Positions 45,801 to 57,464 are shown, counted from the first letter of the stretch. The stretch: 64,000 nt of DNA from Kitasatospora sp. NA04385 (GCF_013364235.1 NZ_CP054919.1:2716328-2780327); one strand, 5' to 3'. Notes: generated by a model not told the origin, from the sequence alone. A program made the numbers and translations.

Positions 45801-46775
45801 TCAGCCGACGGGGGCGGCGGCGGCCGGGCCGCCGGCGTAGATCCGGGCGATGACGTCCTCGATCGCGGGTTCCCGCACCGACAGGTCGACCAGGGGGTAG
45901 CGCTCGGCGACGGCGGCGACGATCGGGGCGGCGCTCTGCTTGGCGGGGAAGGCCAGCCACTGGCGGGGGCCCTCGGTGCGGGCGACCCGGACGCCGGGCA
46001 GGTCGATCGGCGGGTGCTCCCCGGCGAGGTCGACCACCAGGGTGCGTTCGCTGCCGCCGATCTCGTGCAGCCGCTCCAGCGGCCCGTCCAGGACGAGCCG
46101 GCCGTGGTCGATCACCATCACCCGGCCGCACAGTTGCTCGATGTCGGTGAGGTCGTGGGTGGTGAGCAGCACGGTGGTGCGCTTGTCCCGGTTGGTCTCG
46201 CGCAGGAACTCGCGGACCTTGGCCTTGCTGATCGCGTCGAGCCCGATGGTGGGCTCGTCCAGGTACAGCACGCTGGGGTCGTGCAGCAGGGCGGCGGCCA
46301 GGTCGCCGCGCATCCGCTGGCCGAGCGAGAGCTGCCGCACGGGGGTGTCCAGCAGCTCGCCCAGGCCGAGGAGTTCGACGCACCGGTCGAAGTTGGCCCG
46401 GTACCCGGCGTCGGGGATCCGGTAGATCCGCCGGGCCAGCTCGTAGCTGTCGCGCAGCGGCAGGTCCCACCACAGGGTGGTGCGCTGGCCGAACACCACG
46501 CCGATCCGGCGGGCGAGTTCGGCCCGGCGGGCGGCCGGGTCGACGCCGGCCACCCGCAGCCGTCCGCTGCTGGGCACCAGGATGCCGGTGAGCATCTTGA
46601 CGGTGGTGGACTTCCCGGCGCCGTTGGGCCCGATGTAGCCGACGCACTCGCCCTCCCCGACGGCGAAGGTCAGCCCGTCGACGGCCCGCACCTCGCGCTT
46701 CTCCCGCCGCCAACCCCCTTGCCGGGTCCGGACGGTGAAGCTCCGCCGGACGTCCTCGACCTCGATCACGGCCAT
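45801..46775 (-). CDS. ABC-2 exporter ATP-binding protein
   Basis: A 324-aa ATPase: Walker A GPNGAGKST, Q-loop region FGQRTTLWWDLPLRDSYELA (the RTTLWWDLP form marks the subgroup pairing with PF06182-type permeases), signature LSLGQRMRGDL, Walker B VLYLDEPTIGLDA, H-loop TTHDLTDIE, and a C-terminal regulatory extension of about 80 aa. It drives the two permeases encoded just upstream. Relatives export lipids, antibiotics or viologen-like drugs, and the substrate here is not evident. Starts ATG 46775, 13 bp after the permease stop. Confidence 0.9.
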   Translation of the reverse strand: MAVIEVEDVRRSFTVRTRQGGWRREKREVRAVDGLTFAVGEGECVGYIGPNGAGKSTTVKMLTGILVPSSGRLRVAGVDPAARRAELARRIGVVFGQRTTLWWDLPLRDSYELARRIYRIPDAGYRANFDRCVELLGLGELLDTPVRQLSLGQRMRGDLAAALLHDPSVLYLDEPTIGLDAISKAKVREFLRETNRDKRTTVLLTTHDLTDIEQLCGRVMVIDHGRLVLDGPLERLHEIGGSERTLVVDLAGEHPPIDLPGVRVARTEGPRQWLAFPAKQSAAPIVAAVAERYPLVDLSVREPAIEDVIARIYAGGPAAAAPVG

Positions 46776-46788
46776 GGTTCCCCTTCTC

Positions 46789-47625
46789 TCAGCTTCCGGT
46801 GGAGCGGTAGGCGCGCAGTCCGGTCCGCCAGGCGAGCCCGGCCGCCAGCACGCACAGCGCGGCGGCCAGCGGCGAGGCGAACCGGAAGGCGGCGGGCAGC
46901 CCGAGCGGGTCGGTGCGGCCCAGGACGTGCAGCGCGGGCAGCCAGTTGACGAACGCCAGCGGGACGCCGAAGACGGTGCCGGCGACGAGCTCCCGGGCGA
47001 ACACGGTGGGCGGGTACTGCAGGACGGTGGCGCCGCCGTAGGTGACGGCGTTCTGCAGTTCGGCGGCGTCGCCCCACCAGAACTGCACGCAGGAGCAGCC
47101 GACGAACAGCGCGCAGAAGATGACGGTGCCGCACAGCAGCAGCACGGGGACCATCAGCACCCGGTCCCAGGTCCAGTGCACGTCCAGCGCGGTGAGCGAC
47201 CAGCCGAGCACGGCGACGGCCTGTAGCAGCCGGCCCAGGCGGCGCAGCGAGAAGCGTTCGGCGGCGAGCTGGGCCAGCGCGGGGGCGGGCCGGATCAGCA
47301 TGGTGTCCAGGCTGCCGGAGCGCACCCGCTCCCCCAGTCCGCCGACCGAGCCGACCAGGACGTTGGCGGTGCCGAGCGCGAACGAGGAGGTGCCGTACAG
47401 GAACGCGGTCTCGGCGAGCGTCCAGCCGGCCAGTTGCCGGGTGTGGGCGAACATCAGCAGCAGCACCGCGAAGTCGAGGAAGGTGACCAGCGTGTTGGCG
47501 GCCAGCGACAGCGCGAACGAGGTCCGGTAGGCCATCGTGGAGCGGACCCACATCCCGGTGATCAGCCACCAGGAGCGGAGCGCCCAGCCCGCGCGCGCCG
47601 CGGCGGCCCTGAGGGGCTCAGCCAC
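46789..47625 (-). CDS. ABC-2 family exporter permease 1
   Basis: A 278-aa permease with six predicted membrane segments (for example SFALSLAANTLVTFLDFAVLLLMF split by loops). It has the family motif region SGSLDTMLIRPAPALAQLAAERFS after helix 3. It forms a heterodimeric channel with permease 2. GTG 47625 lies inside the end of the permease 2 gene (8-bp overlap), so the pair is coupled. Confidence 0.87.
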   Translation of the reverse strand: MAEPLRAAAARAGWALRSWWLITGMWVRSTMAYRTSFALSLAANTLVTFLDFAVLLLMFAHTRQLAGWTLAETAFLYGTSSFALGTANVLVGSVGGLGERVRSGSLDTMLIRPAPALAQLAAERFSLRRLGRLLQAVAVLGWSLTALDVHWTWDRVLMVPVLLLCGTVIFCALFVGCSCVQFWWGDAAELQNAVTYGGATVLQYPPTVFARELVAGTVFGVPLAFVNWLPALHVLGRTDPLGLPAAFRFASPLAAALCVLAAGLAWRTGLRAYRSTGS

Positions 47626-48424
47626 CCTGGACCACCACCCGGCGCACCGCGAGCGCCTGCCCGGCCCGGCCGAACGCCAGCAGGGCGGCGCCCCAGGCCA
47701 GTTGGAACCCGTACAGGGACAGCAGGCCGGTGCCGGTGCGGCGGCGCAGCAGCACGTCGGCGGGCAGTTGCACCATCGCCGAGAAGGGGAGCACCCGGGC
47801 CAGTTCGCCCAGCAGGCCGGGGAAGAGCGCCAGCGGGAGGAGCATGCCGGAGAAGAACATCGACACCACCGTCATCACGGCCCGCACCCCCTCGGACTCG
47901 TGCAGCCAGAAGCCGGTCAGGGTGGCCAGGAAGCGCAGCCCGAAGCTGACCAGCACCGCCAGCACCACGGCGAGCAGGAACTCGGCCCACACCAGCGGGT
48001 CGGCCGGCAGGGTCAGGTCGAACAGCGCCGCGCCCGCCAGCATCGGCAGCGCGCCCCTGGTGAGCAGCTGGTAGCCGGCCCGGCCCAGGTCGGTGGCCAG
48101 CCACCAGCCCTGGAAGTCCACCGGCCGGTACAGGTCGACGGCGATGTCCCCGCTGCGGAAGCGCGCCTGCAGGTCGTCCTGGAACCCGCCGCCCCACACC
48201 GCGACGGTGACCAGCAGCCCCTGGCTGATCCAGATGTACGTGACCGCCTGCGCGGCGTCGTACCCGCCGAGCCCCGGCCTGGCCCGCCACAGGGCGAGCA
48301 TCGTGGAGGCCAGGATCACCCCGAACACGGTGTTGGTGACCGTCCCGGCCACCGTCGCCGCCCGGTACGTCGAGTACCGGCGGAACGCCCCCCGGGCCAC
48401 CGATAAGTAGACACCGCCGCGCAC
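47618..48424 (-). CDS. ABC-2 family exporter permease 2, with a TTA codon
   Basis: A 268-aa permease of the same family (FRSGDIAVDLYRPVDFQGWW is the motif after helix 3). It is the first gene of the ABC exporter operon. GTG 48424 is chosen since AAGGAG lies 6 bp upstream; an earlier GTG would place the ribosome site inside the gene. Codon 7 (48404-48406) is TTA, the only leucine TTA codon I found in any confident gene of the window. In streptomycetes TTA is read by the developmentally controlled bldA tRNA, so expression of the whole exporter may be growth-phase dependent. Confidence 0.87.
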   Translation of the reverse strand: MRGGVYLSVARGAFRRYSTYRAATVAGTVTNTVFGVILASTMLALWRARPGLGGYDAAQAVTYIWISQGLLVTVAVWGGGFQDDLQARFRSGDIAVDLYRPVDFQGWWLATDLGRAGYQLLTRGALPMLAGAALFDLTLPADPLVWAEFLLAVVLAVLVSFGLRFLATLTGFWLHESEGVRAVMTVVSMFFSGMLLPLALFPGLLGELARVLPFSAMVQLPADVLLRRRTGTGLLSLYGFQLAWGAALLAFGRAGQALAVRRVVVQGG

Positions 48425-48554
48425 ACTTGTCTCCTTGTCGACAATCACCCGCACCTGAACGACCCACCAAGCTACGCCCGCCGCCCGGCCGCCCGCACCC
48501 CGTTTTCCGGCCGGGGCGCGGACGGGCGGGGCGCGGCTCCGGGTGCTACGGGCC

Positions 48555-48950
48555 CTACAGGTACAGCCCGGTCGACCCCTCCAGGTCGCCGAACCGCCCG
48601 GCCGCCACCGCGTGCAGGTCGCGCTCGCGCAGCAGCACGTACGTCGCGCCGCGGACCTCGACCTCCAGCTTGTCCTCGGGGTCGTACAGCACCCGGTCGC
48701 CCGGCTCCACGGACCGCACGCTCTGGCCGACGGCCACCGCCTCGGCCCAGGCGCAGCGCCGCGACAGCTCGGCGGTGGCCGGGATCAGGATGCCGCCGGT
48801 GGAGCGCCGCTCGCCCTCGCCGGTCTCGGTCCTCACCAGCACCCGGTCGTGCAGCATCCGGATCGGCAGCTTCTCCCCGAGCCGGTCGTGCCGCCCGTGC
48901 GGGGCGTCCTCACCGGCTGCGGCCGTGTTCTGGGTGTCGTTCTCACTCAC
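48555..48950 (-). CDS. GroES-like co-chaperonin paralogue
   Basis: A 131-aa protein. After a 30-aa Glu/His-rich lead it shows the Cpn10 beta barrel: KLPIRMLHDRVLVRTETGEG, RRSTGGILIPATAE (the mobile loop region is shortened), PGDRVLYDPEDKLEVEV and YVLLRERDLHAV. It lacks an adjacent groEL and its loop differs from true GroES, so it is probably a divergent paralogue of unknown partner. GTG 48950 has only a weak upstream GGGGCG. Confidence 0.85.
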   Translation of the reverse strand: MSENDTQNTAAAGEDAPHGRHDRLGEKLPIRMLHDRVLVRTETGEGERRSTGGILIPATAELSRRCAWAEAVAVGQSVRSVEPGDRVLYDPEDKLEVEVRGATYVLLRERDLHAVAAGRFGDLEGSTGLYL

Positions 48951-48977
48951 GCCCCGACCGTACCGGACCGGAATGCG

Positions 48978-49015
48978 GCGGCGGGGCCCCGGGCGCCTGC
49001 CCGGGGCCCCGCCGC
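48978..49015 (-). terminator. Very strong terminator of the DUF3618 gene
   Basis: A perfect 17-bp stem (48978-48994 with 48999-49015) and a GCCT loop, 9 bp past the stop at 49025 on the minus strand. Confidence 0.85.
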
Positions 49016-49024
49016 GACGTGCCG

Positions 49025-49375
49025 TCAGCCCTTGCGCCGACGCCGCGCCGAGGCGATCAGCAGCACCACGCCGACGCCGACCAGCGCGGCCGGCACCACC
49101 CGCTCGGTCCGCAGCCGCCCCTCCTCGTCCACGAACTTCGACCGGACCTGCTCGACGGCCCCGCTCGCGGCGACGTACGCCTGCCCGGCCTTCTGCTCGA
49201 CGGTGGCGCGCACCTTGGCCTTGGCCTGCGCGGCGACGGTGGCCGGGTGGACGCGCATGGCCAGCTCGTCGAGGGTCGCGGCGAGCCGGTCCCTGCTCCC
49301 GGTGATGTCCGCCTCGATCTGGGCCGTCGTACGCGGTGCCGACGTGTCCTTGCCGCTCGCTGCCACTGGGGCCAC
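49025..49375 (-). CDS. DUF3618 protein
   Basis: A 116-aa protein. The conserved DUF3618 block TTAQIEADITGSRDRLAATLDELAMRVHP is followed by a helical region and one C-terminal membrane helix (about 92-108) ending in RRRRKG, so it is tail-anchored with the N-terminus inside. Function unknown; the family often sits beside envelope-stress genes. GTG 49375 or the GTG three codons later are both possible starts. It is divergent from the bcp gene. Confidence 0.88.
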   Translation of the reverse strand: MAPVAASGKDTSAPRTTAQIEADITGSRDRLAATLDELAMRVHPATVAAQAKAKVRATVEQKAGQAYVAASGAVEQVRSKFVDEEGRLRTERVVPAALVGVGVVLLIASARRRRKG

Positions 49376-49514
49376 CCCATCTCTGTTACCGCTAGGTACT
49401 TCTTCTCCACCGACAGTCTGTCAGCTCACCGCCGCGGGCGCGCAGCGCCACCCACCAACGGGGGTAGGTTGGCCCCACGACCACCAGTCCAGCTCCCGAG
49501 GAGAACCGAGCACA

Positions 49515-49988
49515 GTGAGCGAGCGCCTGCAGGCGGGCGACACCGCCCCCGCCTTCACCCTGCCCGACGCCGACGGGAAGGAGGTGTCGCTGGCCGACCA
49601 CCTCGGCCGCAAGGTGATCGTCTACTTCTACCCGGCGGCGCTTACCCCGGGCTGCACCAAGCAGGCCTGCGACTTCACCGACAACCTGGAGGTGTTCGCG
49701 GGCGCGGGCTACGACGTGATCGGCATCTCGCCGGACAAGCCGGAGAAGCTCGGGAAGTTCCGCGAGAGCGAGAGCCTGAAGGTCACCCTGCTGTCCGACC
49801 CGGCGCACGAGGTGCTGGAGGCGTACGGCGCGTACGGCGAGAAGGTGAACTACGGCCGCACCTACCAGGGCGTGATCCGCTCGACGATCGTGGTGGACGA
49901 GCAGGGCCGGGTGGAGCGGGCGCTCTACAACGTCCGGGCCACCGGCCACGTGGCCAAGCTGCTGAAGGACCTCAAGGTCGGCCAGTAG
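49515..49988 (+). CDS. bcp: Thioredoxin-dependent thiol peroxidase Bcp
   Basis: A 157-aa atypical two-cysteine peroxiredoxin that reduces hydrogen peroxide and organic peroxides using thioredoxin. The peroxidatic Cys47 is in TPGCTKQACDF, with a resolving Cys52 five residues later, the normal Bcp spacing. FYPAALTPGC and the late Arg region (VIRSTIVVD) complete the active site. GTG 49515 follows GAGGAGAAC. A hairpin ends the gene. Confidence 0.95.
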   Translation: MSERLQAGDTAPAFTLPDADGKEVSLADHLGRKVIVYFYPAALTPGCTKQACDFTDNLEVFAGAGYDVIGISPDKPEKLGKFRESESLKVTLLSDPAHEVLEAYGAYGEKVNYGRTYQGVIRSTIVVDEQGRVERALYNVRATGHVAKLLKDLKVGQ

Positions 49989-50008
49989 CCCGGCGGGTGC
50001 GAAAAGGA

Positions 50009-50049
50009 GCGGTGGCGGCCGACCCCCCGACCGGGTCGACCGCCACCGC
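50009..50049. terminator. Terminator between bcp and chitinase 1
   Basis: The arms GCGGTGGCG (50009-50017) and CGCCACCGC (50041-50049), with further pairing inside, serve the convergent bcp (+) and chitinase (-) genes. Confidence 0.65.
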
Positions 50050-50072
50050 CGTTCATGGACTCGGGATCAGGC

Positions 50073-52571
50073 TCAGCAGGCCCCGAGGTCCGTCCAGACG
50101 CCCCAGGCGCCGCTCAGCGAGGGGTCCTCGCCCGCGGTCCACCACTTGTTCTGGTAGTAGTGGCCCTTCCACGACACCTTGGTGACGGTGGCGTAGGTGG
50201 TCCCGGCGTTCCAGCTCGGGGCACCCGTGCAGGCACCGGCGGTGGCCGACGCGGACGGCGAGGCCGACTGCGAGGCGGAGGCCGAGGCCGACGGGGACGC
50301 CGACTTGGAGGGGCTGGCCGAGGCGCTGGCCGACGCGGACGGCGAGGCCGACTGCGACGCGGAGGCCGACGCGGAGGCGGAGGCGGAGGCGGACGGCGAG
50401 GCGGTGCCCGCGGTGGTGCCGCGGGTGAAGTCGCCGTTGATGCCGTACAGCGTGCCGCCGACGTTCACGGTCCAGTTGGACGGGGTGGAGACCGGCAGGT
50501 AGTAGACGAACGCGACGTCCACCGAGGCGCCGGGCGCCAGCGTCTGCCAGGTCGGCAGCTTCAGCGAGACCCGGTTGTAGACGCCCTTCAGGCCGCCCAC
50601 GTTGCTGCCGGTGTGGTCCGCCCGGATCACCTTGGAGCCGAAGCCGGACTGGTCGGCGGCGTTGGACGGCGCGGAGACCGAGTAGTCGAACTGGAACTCG
50701 GTGCCGCCCGGCAGGGTGGTGGTCGAGTTGTTGACGATGTGGATCTTCGGGTTGATCGGGTAGTTGTTGTCGCCCAGCGCGAAGTCGGTGAAGGACACGT
50801 CGATCGGCAGGGTCTGCTGCGGCAGCGCGATGGTGGAGCGGGTCGCGCCGTACGCCGAGGCCGACTTGAACTTGTCGTACAGCAGCGAGGTCATGGTGTT
50901 GCCCTGGACGTACTCGCCCTTGCCGCCGTTGGCGGTGGCGTCCCACTTGTAGTCGCCGGCCAGCTCCCAGATCATCGCGCCGCCGACGCCCTGGTTGACC
51001 ACGTAGTCGGCCTTGGCGCCGATCGACTGGTCGTCCTCGGTCGACAGGAAGACCTTCTTGTCGGCGTTCCACAGCCACGGCGCGACCAGCGACGAGCTGT
51101 AGTTGCGGCTGTAGGTGCCCTTGAGCGCGGTGTCGGTCACGCCGTACTTGGACAGGTAGTCCGGGAGGACGCCCGCTTCCAGGTTCTTGGCGTGCCACAT
51201 CGGGTTGGAGCCGGCGGGCGACTCCTTGCCCTTGTCGTCCAGGTCGTGCCAGATGTTGTCGATGCCGACGGCGCCGTCACCACAGGTGGTCAGGCCGGAG
51301 CCGGCCGGGCAGTTGGTGGTGGAGGAGGTGCCCCACAGGCCGTTGGTGCCGCCCTGGACGTTCTGGAAGCCGCGGGTGTAGTACGGCACGCCGAGGTTGA
51401 TCCGGCCGGCCGGCATCGCGCCGCGGAAGTAGTGCACGGCCCAGTCGGTGTTCAGGTAGCCGATGCCGCCGTACTGCGAGGTGCCGTAGACGTTGGCGGC
51501 CGCCAGCTCGGCGTCCTTGCCGTCGTCGTACAGCGCGGCGTTCGGGCCGACGTACTTGTTCCAGGCGCCGTGCAGGTCGTACGACATGATGTTGACGTAG
51601 TCCAGGTACTGGGTGACCTGGAAGGTCTCCATGCCGCGCAGCAGGTAGCCCGAGGACGGGGCGGCGACCGACAGCAGGTAGTACTTGCCGTCGGCGGCGG
51701 AGGCCCGGTCGAGCTTCTCGCGCATGGTCTTCATCAGCGCGGCGTAGCCCTTCATCAGGGAGGCGCGCTTGGCGTTGGAGAGCGAGTAGTCGAGCGGGTT
51801 GCCCGCGTCCTTCATCGAGGTCGGGTACTCGTAGTCGAGGTCGACGCCGTTGAAGCCGTACTTCTTGATGAAGGAGACGGCCGAGTCCGCGAAGGTGTTG
51901 ATGCCGGCCTGGTTGACCGACCCGTCCGCGTTGACGGTCATCGAGTAGAAGCCGCCCGAGTTGACCCGGCTGCCCGAGTCGTCGAAGTAGCCGCCGGTCT
52001 CGGCCCAACCGCCCACCGAGATCATGGTCTTGACGTTCGGGTACTGCTTCTTGAACTTGCTGAGCAGGTTGAAGTGGCCCTTGTACGAGTACGCCGGGTC
52101 CATCTCCGCGCCCGCCACGCCCGGGAAGGTCATCCCGGTGGAGGCGTTGTTCGGGCCGTCGGTGCCCACGGACAGCGTGTTGTCCGAGGCGACGTGCGCG
52201 AACGCGTAGTTGAGGTGGGTGACCTTGTCCCAGGGGATGTTGTTCACCAGGTAGGCGGGCGTGCCGTCCTTGCCGGTGCGCCAGCTGGTGAAGTAGCCGA
52301 TGACGCGGCGCTGGTGGTCGGCGCCCATCTGCTCGCGGCCGCTGGTGTCGTAGACGTTGCAGTACGGGACGTCGACACCGGGCGTGGTGTACATGCCGTC
52401 GGGGCGACACGACTGGTTGTCGACGGCGGCGGCGGACGGGGCCACGCCGAGCGTGCCCATCAGCAGGCCCGCCAGCCCCGCGGCCGCGGTGGCGGCGAAC
52501 GCCACCTTGCGGCCCTTGAGGTGGCGGCCCGCAGCGGTGGGACGCTGCTCCGCCTTGTTTCGGATCAACAC
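50073..52571 (-). CDS. Secreted GH18 chitinase 1 with C-terminal chitin-binding domain
   Basis: An 832-aa secreted endo-acting chitinase. The signal peptide is at about 1-48 ([20 protein letters not shown]... cleavage after SAAA). The GH18 catalytic barrel is at about 75-560, with SVGGW and the DxxDxDxE motif [11 protein letters not shown]; catalytic Glu248, with the first motif position Asn, a change tolerated in the family. A beta-sandwich module follows (about 590-715), then a long Ser/Ala/Pro-repeat linker and a C-terminal CBM5/12 domain ([29 protein letters not shown]). GTG 52571 has AGGAGGACCGA upstream. Controlled by twin DasR/chitinase-type operators, so induced by chitin breakdown products. 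Confidence 0.93.
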   Translation of the reverse strand: MLIRNKAEQRPTAAGRHLKGRKVAFAATAAAGLAGLLMGTLGVAPSAAAVDNQSCRPDGMYTTPGVDVPYCNVYDTSGREQMGADHQRRVIGYFTSWRTGKDGTPAYLVNNIPWDKVTHLNYAFAHVASDNTLSVGTDGPNNASTGMTFPGVAGAEMDPAYSYKGHFNLLSKFKKQYPNVKTMISVGGWAETGGYFDDSGSRVNSGGFYSMTVNADGSVNQAGINTFADSAVSFIKKYGFNGVDLDYEYPTSMKDAGNPLDYSLSNAKRASLMKGYAALMKTMREKLDRASAADGKYYLLSVAAPSSGYLLRGMETFQVTQYLDYVNIMSYDLHGAWNKYVGPNAALYDDGKDAELAAANVYGTSQYGGIGYLNTDWAVHYFRGAMPAGRINLGVPYYTRGFQNVQGGTNGLWGTSSTTNCPAGSGLTTCGDGAVGIDNIWHDLDDKGKESPAGSNPMWHAKNLEAGVLPDYLSKYGVTDTALKGTYSRNYSSSLVAPWLWNADKKVFLSTEDDQSIGAKADYVVNQGVGGAMIWELAGDYKWDATANGGKGEYVQGNTMTSLLYDKFKSASAYGATRSTIALPQQTLPIDVSFTDFALGDNNYPINPKIHIVNNSTTTLPGGTEFQFDYSVSAPSNAADQSGFGSKVIRADHTGSNVGGLKGVYNRVSLKLPTWQTLAPGASVDVAFVYYLPVSTPSNWTVNVGGTLYGINGDFTRGTTAGTASPSASASASASASASQSASPSASASASASPSKSASPSASASASQSASPSASATAGACTGAPSWNAGTTYATVTKVSWKGHYYQNKWWTAGEDPSLSGAWGVWTDLGAC

Positions 52572-52643
52572 TCGGTCCTCCTGGAGGGAGTGTCGTGCGC
52601 GCGGCCGTGGGAAGCCGCGCACCTGTGGGGGAAGTTCCGCCGA

Positions 52644-52686
52644 ACCTAAAAGGTCTGGACCATCCACGTCAACAGGTCTGTACCAA
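52644..52686 (-). promoter_or_regulatory. Chitinase 1 promoter with two operator repeats
   Basis: Minus strand: TTGGTACAGACCT (52674-52686), -35 TTGACG (52667-52672), TGGTCCAGACCT (52651-52662) inside the 17-bp spacer, and -10 TTAGGT (52644-52649). The repeats match the 12-bp direct repeats of Streptomyces chitinase promoters, which are also DasR-like sites. Confidence 0.85.
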
Positions 52687-52696
52687 CTTGATATGA

Positions 52697-52732
52697 AGGG
52701 CCGGACCGTCCGCAGTCGGACGATCCGGCCCT
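52697..52732 (-). terminator. Terminator of chitinase 2
   Basis: A nearly continuous 15-bp stem AGGGCCGGA-c-CGTCCG / CGGACG-a-TCCGGCCCT, 19 bp past the stop of the 52751 gene on the minus strand and just upstream of the chitinase 1 promoter. Confidence 0.8.
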
Positions 52733-52750
52733 GGCGGGGGGAGGCTGACG

Positions 52751-55111
<2,361 letters not shown>

Positions 55112-55228
55112 GGGTCGCTCCAATGCTCGCGCCCGGCGTGGGGGGCCGGACGCCGTGGGGGAGGAAGACGTGCCTGGGCCCGGCCGTTGCGCACCGCCCG
55201 GGACCCGGATTTCCGCGGATCGGCGCGA

Positions 55229-55271
55229 ACGTACGTGGTCTGGACCACACCGGTCAATAGGTCTGTACCAA
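55229..55271 (-). promoter_or_regulatory. Chitinase 2 promoter with two operator repeats
   Basis: Minus strand: TTGGTACAGACCT (55259-55271), -35 TTGACC (55252-55257), TGGTCCAGACCA (55236-55247) in a 17-bp spacer, and -10 GTACGT (55229-55234). The geometry is identical to the chitinase 1 promoter, so the genes are probably co-regulated. Confidence 0.85.
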
Positions 55272-55364
55272 TTCTTGAACAAGCCGGAACACCCCGAGCG
55301 GCCGCCCGAAAGGGTGGTGCACGCCCGCGCGACGGGCCAGTAGCATGGCGGACATCACGTATCG

Positions 55365-55448
55365 GCGGTCTTGGCGGAATTGGCAGACGCCCGGGTTTTA
55401 GGTGCCCGTGAGAGAGATCTCGTGAGGGTTCGAGTCCCTCAGGCCGCA
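55365..55448 (+). tRNA. tRNA-Leu(TAG)
   Basis: An 84-nt class II tRNA. The acceptor arm gcggtct pairs with aggccgc (one G-U). The anticodon stem cgggt/gcccg has loop tttaggt giving TAG (reads CUA/CUN). There is a long variable arm gtgagagagatctcgt and T-loop ttcgagt, with discriminator A and no encoded CCA. Confidence 0.96.
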
Positions 55449-55464
55449 CCGGCGCATCCACGCG

Positions 55465-55504
55465 CGAAGAGGCCCGCCCCGGCTCCCCGGGGCGGGCCTC
55501 TTCG
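55465..55504. terminator. Bidirectional terminator after tRNA-Leu
   Basis: An 18-bp perfect stem with a CTCC loop, 16 bp after the tRNA and 11 bp after the convergent rdgB stop. Confidence 0.9.
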
Positions 55505-55515
55505 GATGTCCGTTC

Positions 55516-56121
55516 CTAGCCGAGCAGTTCGGCGACCACCGGCGCCAGCGAGCGGAACGCCTGCCCGCGGTGGCTGATCGCGTTCTTCTCCGCGGCGGTC
55601 AGCTCGGCGCAGGTGCGGCTCTCGCCGAGCGGCTGCAGGACCGGGTCGTAGCCGAAGCCGCCCGTCCCGGCGGGCTCGGTGCGCAGGGTGCCGTGCAGCC
55701 GGCCCTCGACCACCCGCTCGGTGCCGTCCGGCAGGGCGAGCGCGGCGGCGCAGGCGAAGGAGGCGGCCCGGTGCTCCGCGGCGATGTCGCCGAGCTGGGC
55801 CAGCAGCAGGTCCAGGTTGGCCTTGTCGTCGCCGTGCCGCCCGGCCCACCGCGCGGAGAAGATGCCGGGCGCCCCGCCCAGCACGTCCACGCACAGCCCG
55901 GAGTCGTCGGCGACGGCCGGCAGCCCGGTCGCCTTCGCCAGCGCGTGCGCCTTGAGCAGCGCGTTCTCGGCGAAGGTGACCCCGGTCTCCGGCACGTCCG
56001 GCACCTCGGGGAAGGCGTCCGCGCCGACCAGTTCGACGTCCAGTCCGGCCGCGCCGAGGATGTCGCGCAGCTCGGCGACCTTGTGCTGGTTGCGGGTGGC
56101 GAGAACGAGTCGCTTGGTCAT
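55516..56121 (-). CDS. rdgB: Non-canonical purine NTP pyrophosphatase RdgB/HAM1
   Basis: A 201-aa enzyme hydrolysing ITP, dITP and XTP to monophosphates, cleaning the nucleotide pool. Family blocks: LVLATRNQHKVAELRDIL, VTFAENALLKA, VADDSGLCVDVLGGAPGIFSARWAG (catalytic Asp region), TGGFGYDPV and EKNAISHRGQAF. The length is standard. It lies near rph, as is common in actinobacteria, with a small exported protein gene inserted between them. Confidence 0.95.
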   Translation of the reverse strand: MTKRLVLATRNQHKVAELRDILGAAGLDVELVGADAFPEVPDVPETGVTFAENALLKAHALAKATGLPAVADDSGLCVDVLGGAPGIFSARWAGRHGDDKANLDLLLAQLGDIAAEHRAASFACAAALALPDGTERVVEGRLHGTLRTEPAGTGGFGYDPVLQPLGESRTCAELTAAEKNAISHRGQAFRSLAPVVAELLG

Positions 56122-56170
56122 GCCGCCAGCCTAGTGCCGCGGTGCCCCGATTCCCGCCTACCCCGGCCGG

Positions 56171-56566
56171 TCAGCCGGTGCACACCTTGCTGACCCGGGC
56201 CGCGGCGCTGCCCAGCGGCCCGAGGTCGGGCACCTGGTTGGCGTCCACGGCCTTCTGCGCGTTGTCGATCTGGGTCTGCAGGTCGTCGACCGCCTTGCCC
56301 AGGTCGGCGTCGCCGGAGTTGCGCCCGAGCTTGTCGACGTCGCCCTTGAGGTTCTGCAGTGCCTGCCCGGCGGCGGCCGGGTCCTGGTCCGCGTTGTTGA
56401 AGGCCTGGCCGAGCTGGGCGACGTGCGTGCTGATCTGCACCGCGGTGTTGGCGCAGCTGAGCGCCTTCTCGGCGGCCGAGCAGCTGACCGCGCTCAGCGG
56501 CAGGACCAGGGCCAGCGCGGCGACGGCGAGCACGGTGGTGCGGTTGATGCTCAGCGGCTGCTGCAT
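56171..56566 (-). CDS. Small exported helical protein
   Basis: A 131-aa protein beginning MQQPLSINRTTVLAVAALAL with a signal peptide. SAVSC at 28-ish could be a weak lipobox. The mature part is predicted to be a three-helix bundle rich in Ala, Gln, Asp and Leu (AVQISTHVAQLGQAFNNADQ, LGKAVDDLQTQIDNAQKAVD) with a terminal Cys that could pair with an earlier one (SCANT ... VCTG). I do not recognise the family; similar small secreted proteins occur at this position in streptomycetes. ATG 56566 follows GGAGGACTCGCCG. Confidence 0.8.
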   Translation of the reverse strand: MQQPLSINRTTVLAVAALALVLPLSAVSCSAAEKALSCANTAVQISTHVAQLGQAFNNADQDPAAAGQALQNLKGDVDKLGRNSGDADLGKAVDDLQTQIDNAQKAVDANQVPDLGPLGSAAARVSKVCTG

Positions 56567-56687
56567 CGGCGAGTCCTCCAGGAGGGTGTGCGGGCTCACC
56601 CCGAACGTTAAGGCTCGGCCCGCGTGCCTGTACAGCACTCCCGGGCCCGCCCACCCTTCCTGACGGCCGTTCAGCCCACCGCGGTTC

Positions 56688-57413
56688 CTAGAGTTCGAGC
56701 GCCTTGCGCTGGATCTCGTCCAGCTCGGCGCAGCCCAGGCTGCCGAGGTCGAGCAGCCGGTTGAGCAGGTCCCGGTCGAAGGGGGCGCCCTCGGCGGTGC
56801 CCTGGACCTCGACGAAGCGGCCGTCGGAGGTGCAGACGATGTTCATGTCGGTCTCGGCCCGGACGTCCTCCTCGTACCGGAGGTCGAGCATCGGGACGCC
56901 GTCGATGATGCCGACGCTGACCGCGCTGACGCCGCCGGTGATCGGCCGGCCCTTCGCGCGCAGCAGCTTCTTCTCCCGGGCCCAGGAGACCGCGTCGACC
57001 AGGGCCACGTACGCGCCGGTGATCGCCGCGGTGCGGGTGCCGCCGTCGGCCTGCAGGACGTCGCAGTCCAGCACGATGGTGTTCTCGGCGAGCGCCCGGT
57101 GGTCGACCACGGCGCGCAGCGAGCGGCCGATCAGCCGGCTGATCTCGTGGGTGCGGCCGCCGATCTTGCCGCGGACGGACTCGCGGTCGCCGCGGGTGTT
57201 GGTGGCCCGGGGCAGCATGGCGTACTCGGCGGTGACCCAGCCCTCGCCGCTGCCCTTGCGCCAGCGCGGGACGCCCTCGGTGACGCTGGCGGTGCACAGC
57301 ACCTTGGTGTCGCCGTAGGAGACCAGGACGGAGCCTTCGGCGTGCTTGCTCCAGTTCCGTTCGATGGTGACGGGGCGGAGCTGGTCGGGGGTGCGGCCGT
57401 CGATGCGAGACAT
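56688..57413 (-). CDS. rph: Ribonuclease PH
   Basis: A 241-aa phosphorolytic 3'-5' exoribonuclease that trims tRNA 3' ends. Family blocks: [86 protein letters not shown] and [17 protein letters not shown]. Catalytic Arg and Asp positions are present. Preceded by a separate terminator of the PTS gene, so it has its own promoter. Confidence 0.96.
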   Translation of the reverse strand: MSRIDGRTPDQLRPVTIERNWSKHAEGSVLVSYGDTKVLCTASVTEGVPRWRKGSGEGWVTAEYAMLPRATNTRGDRESVRGKIGGRTHEISRLIGRSLRAVVDHRALAENTIVLDCDVLQADGGTRTAAITGAYVALVDAVSWAREKKLLRAKGRPITGGVSAVSVGIIDGVPMLDLRYEEDVRAETDMNIVCTSDGRFVEVQGTAEGAPFDRDLLNRLLDLGSLGCAELDEIQRKALEL

Positions 57414-57464
57414 GCCCCGAGCGTATCGGTTCCGCGCCGGGGCCCCGGCGGGGGCGCACGCGCG

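Noticed and set aside
50197..50502. Plus-strand frame rich in Asp/Glu/Ala opposite the chitinase linker
   Set aside because: It is the complement of the Ser/Ala-repeat linker; such DADGEAD-type translations are artefacts of repeat coding.
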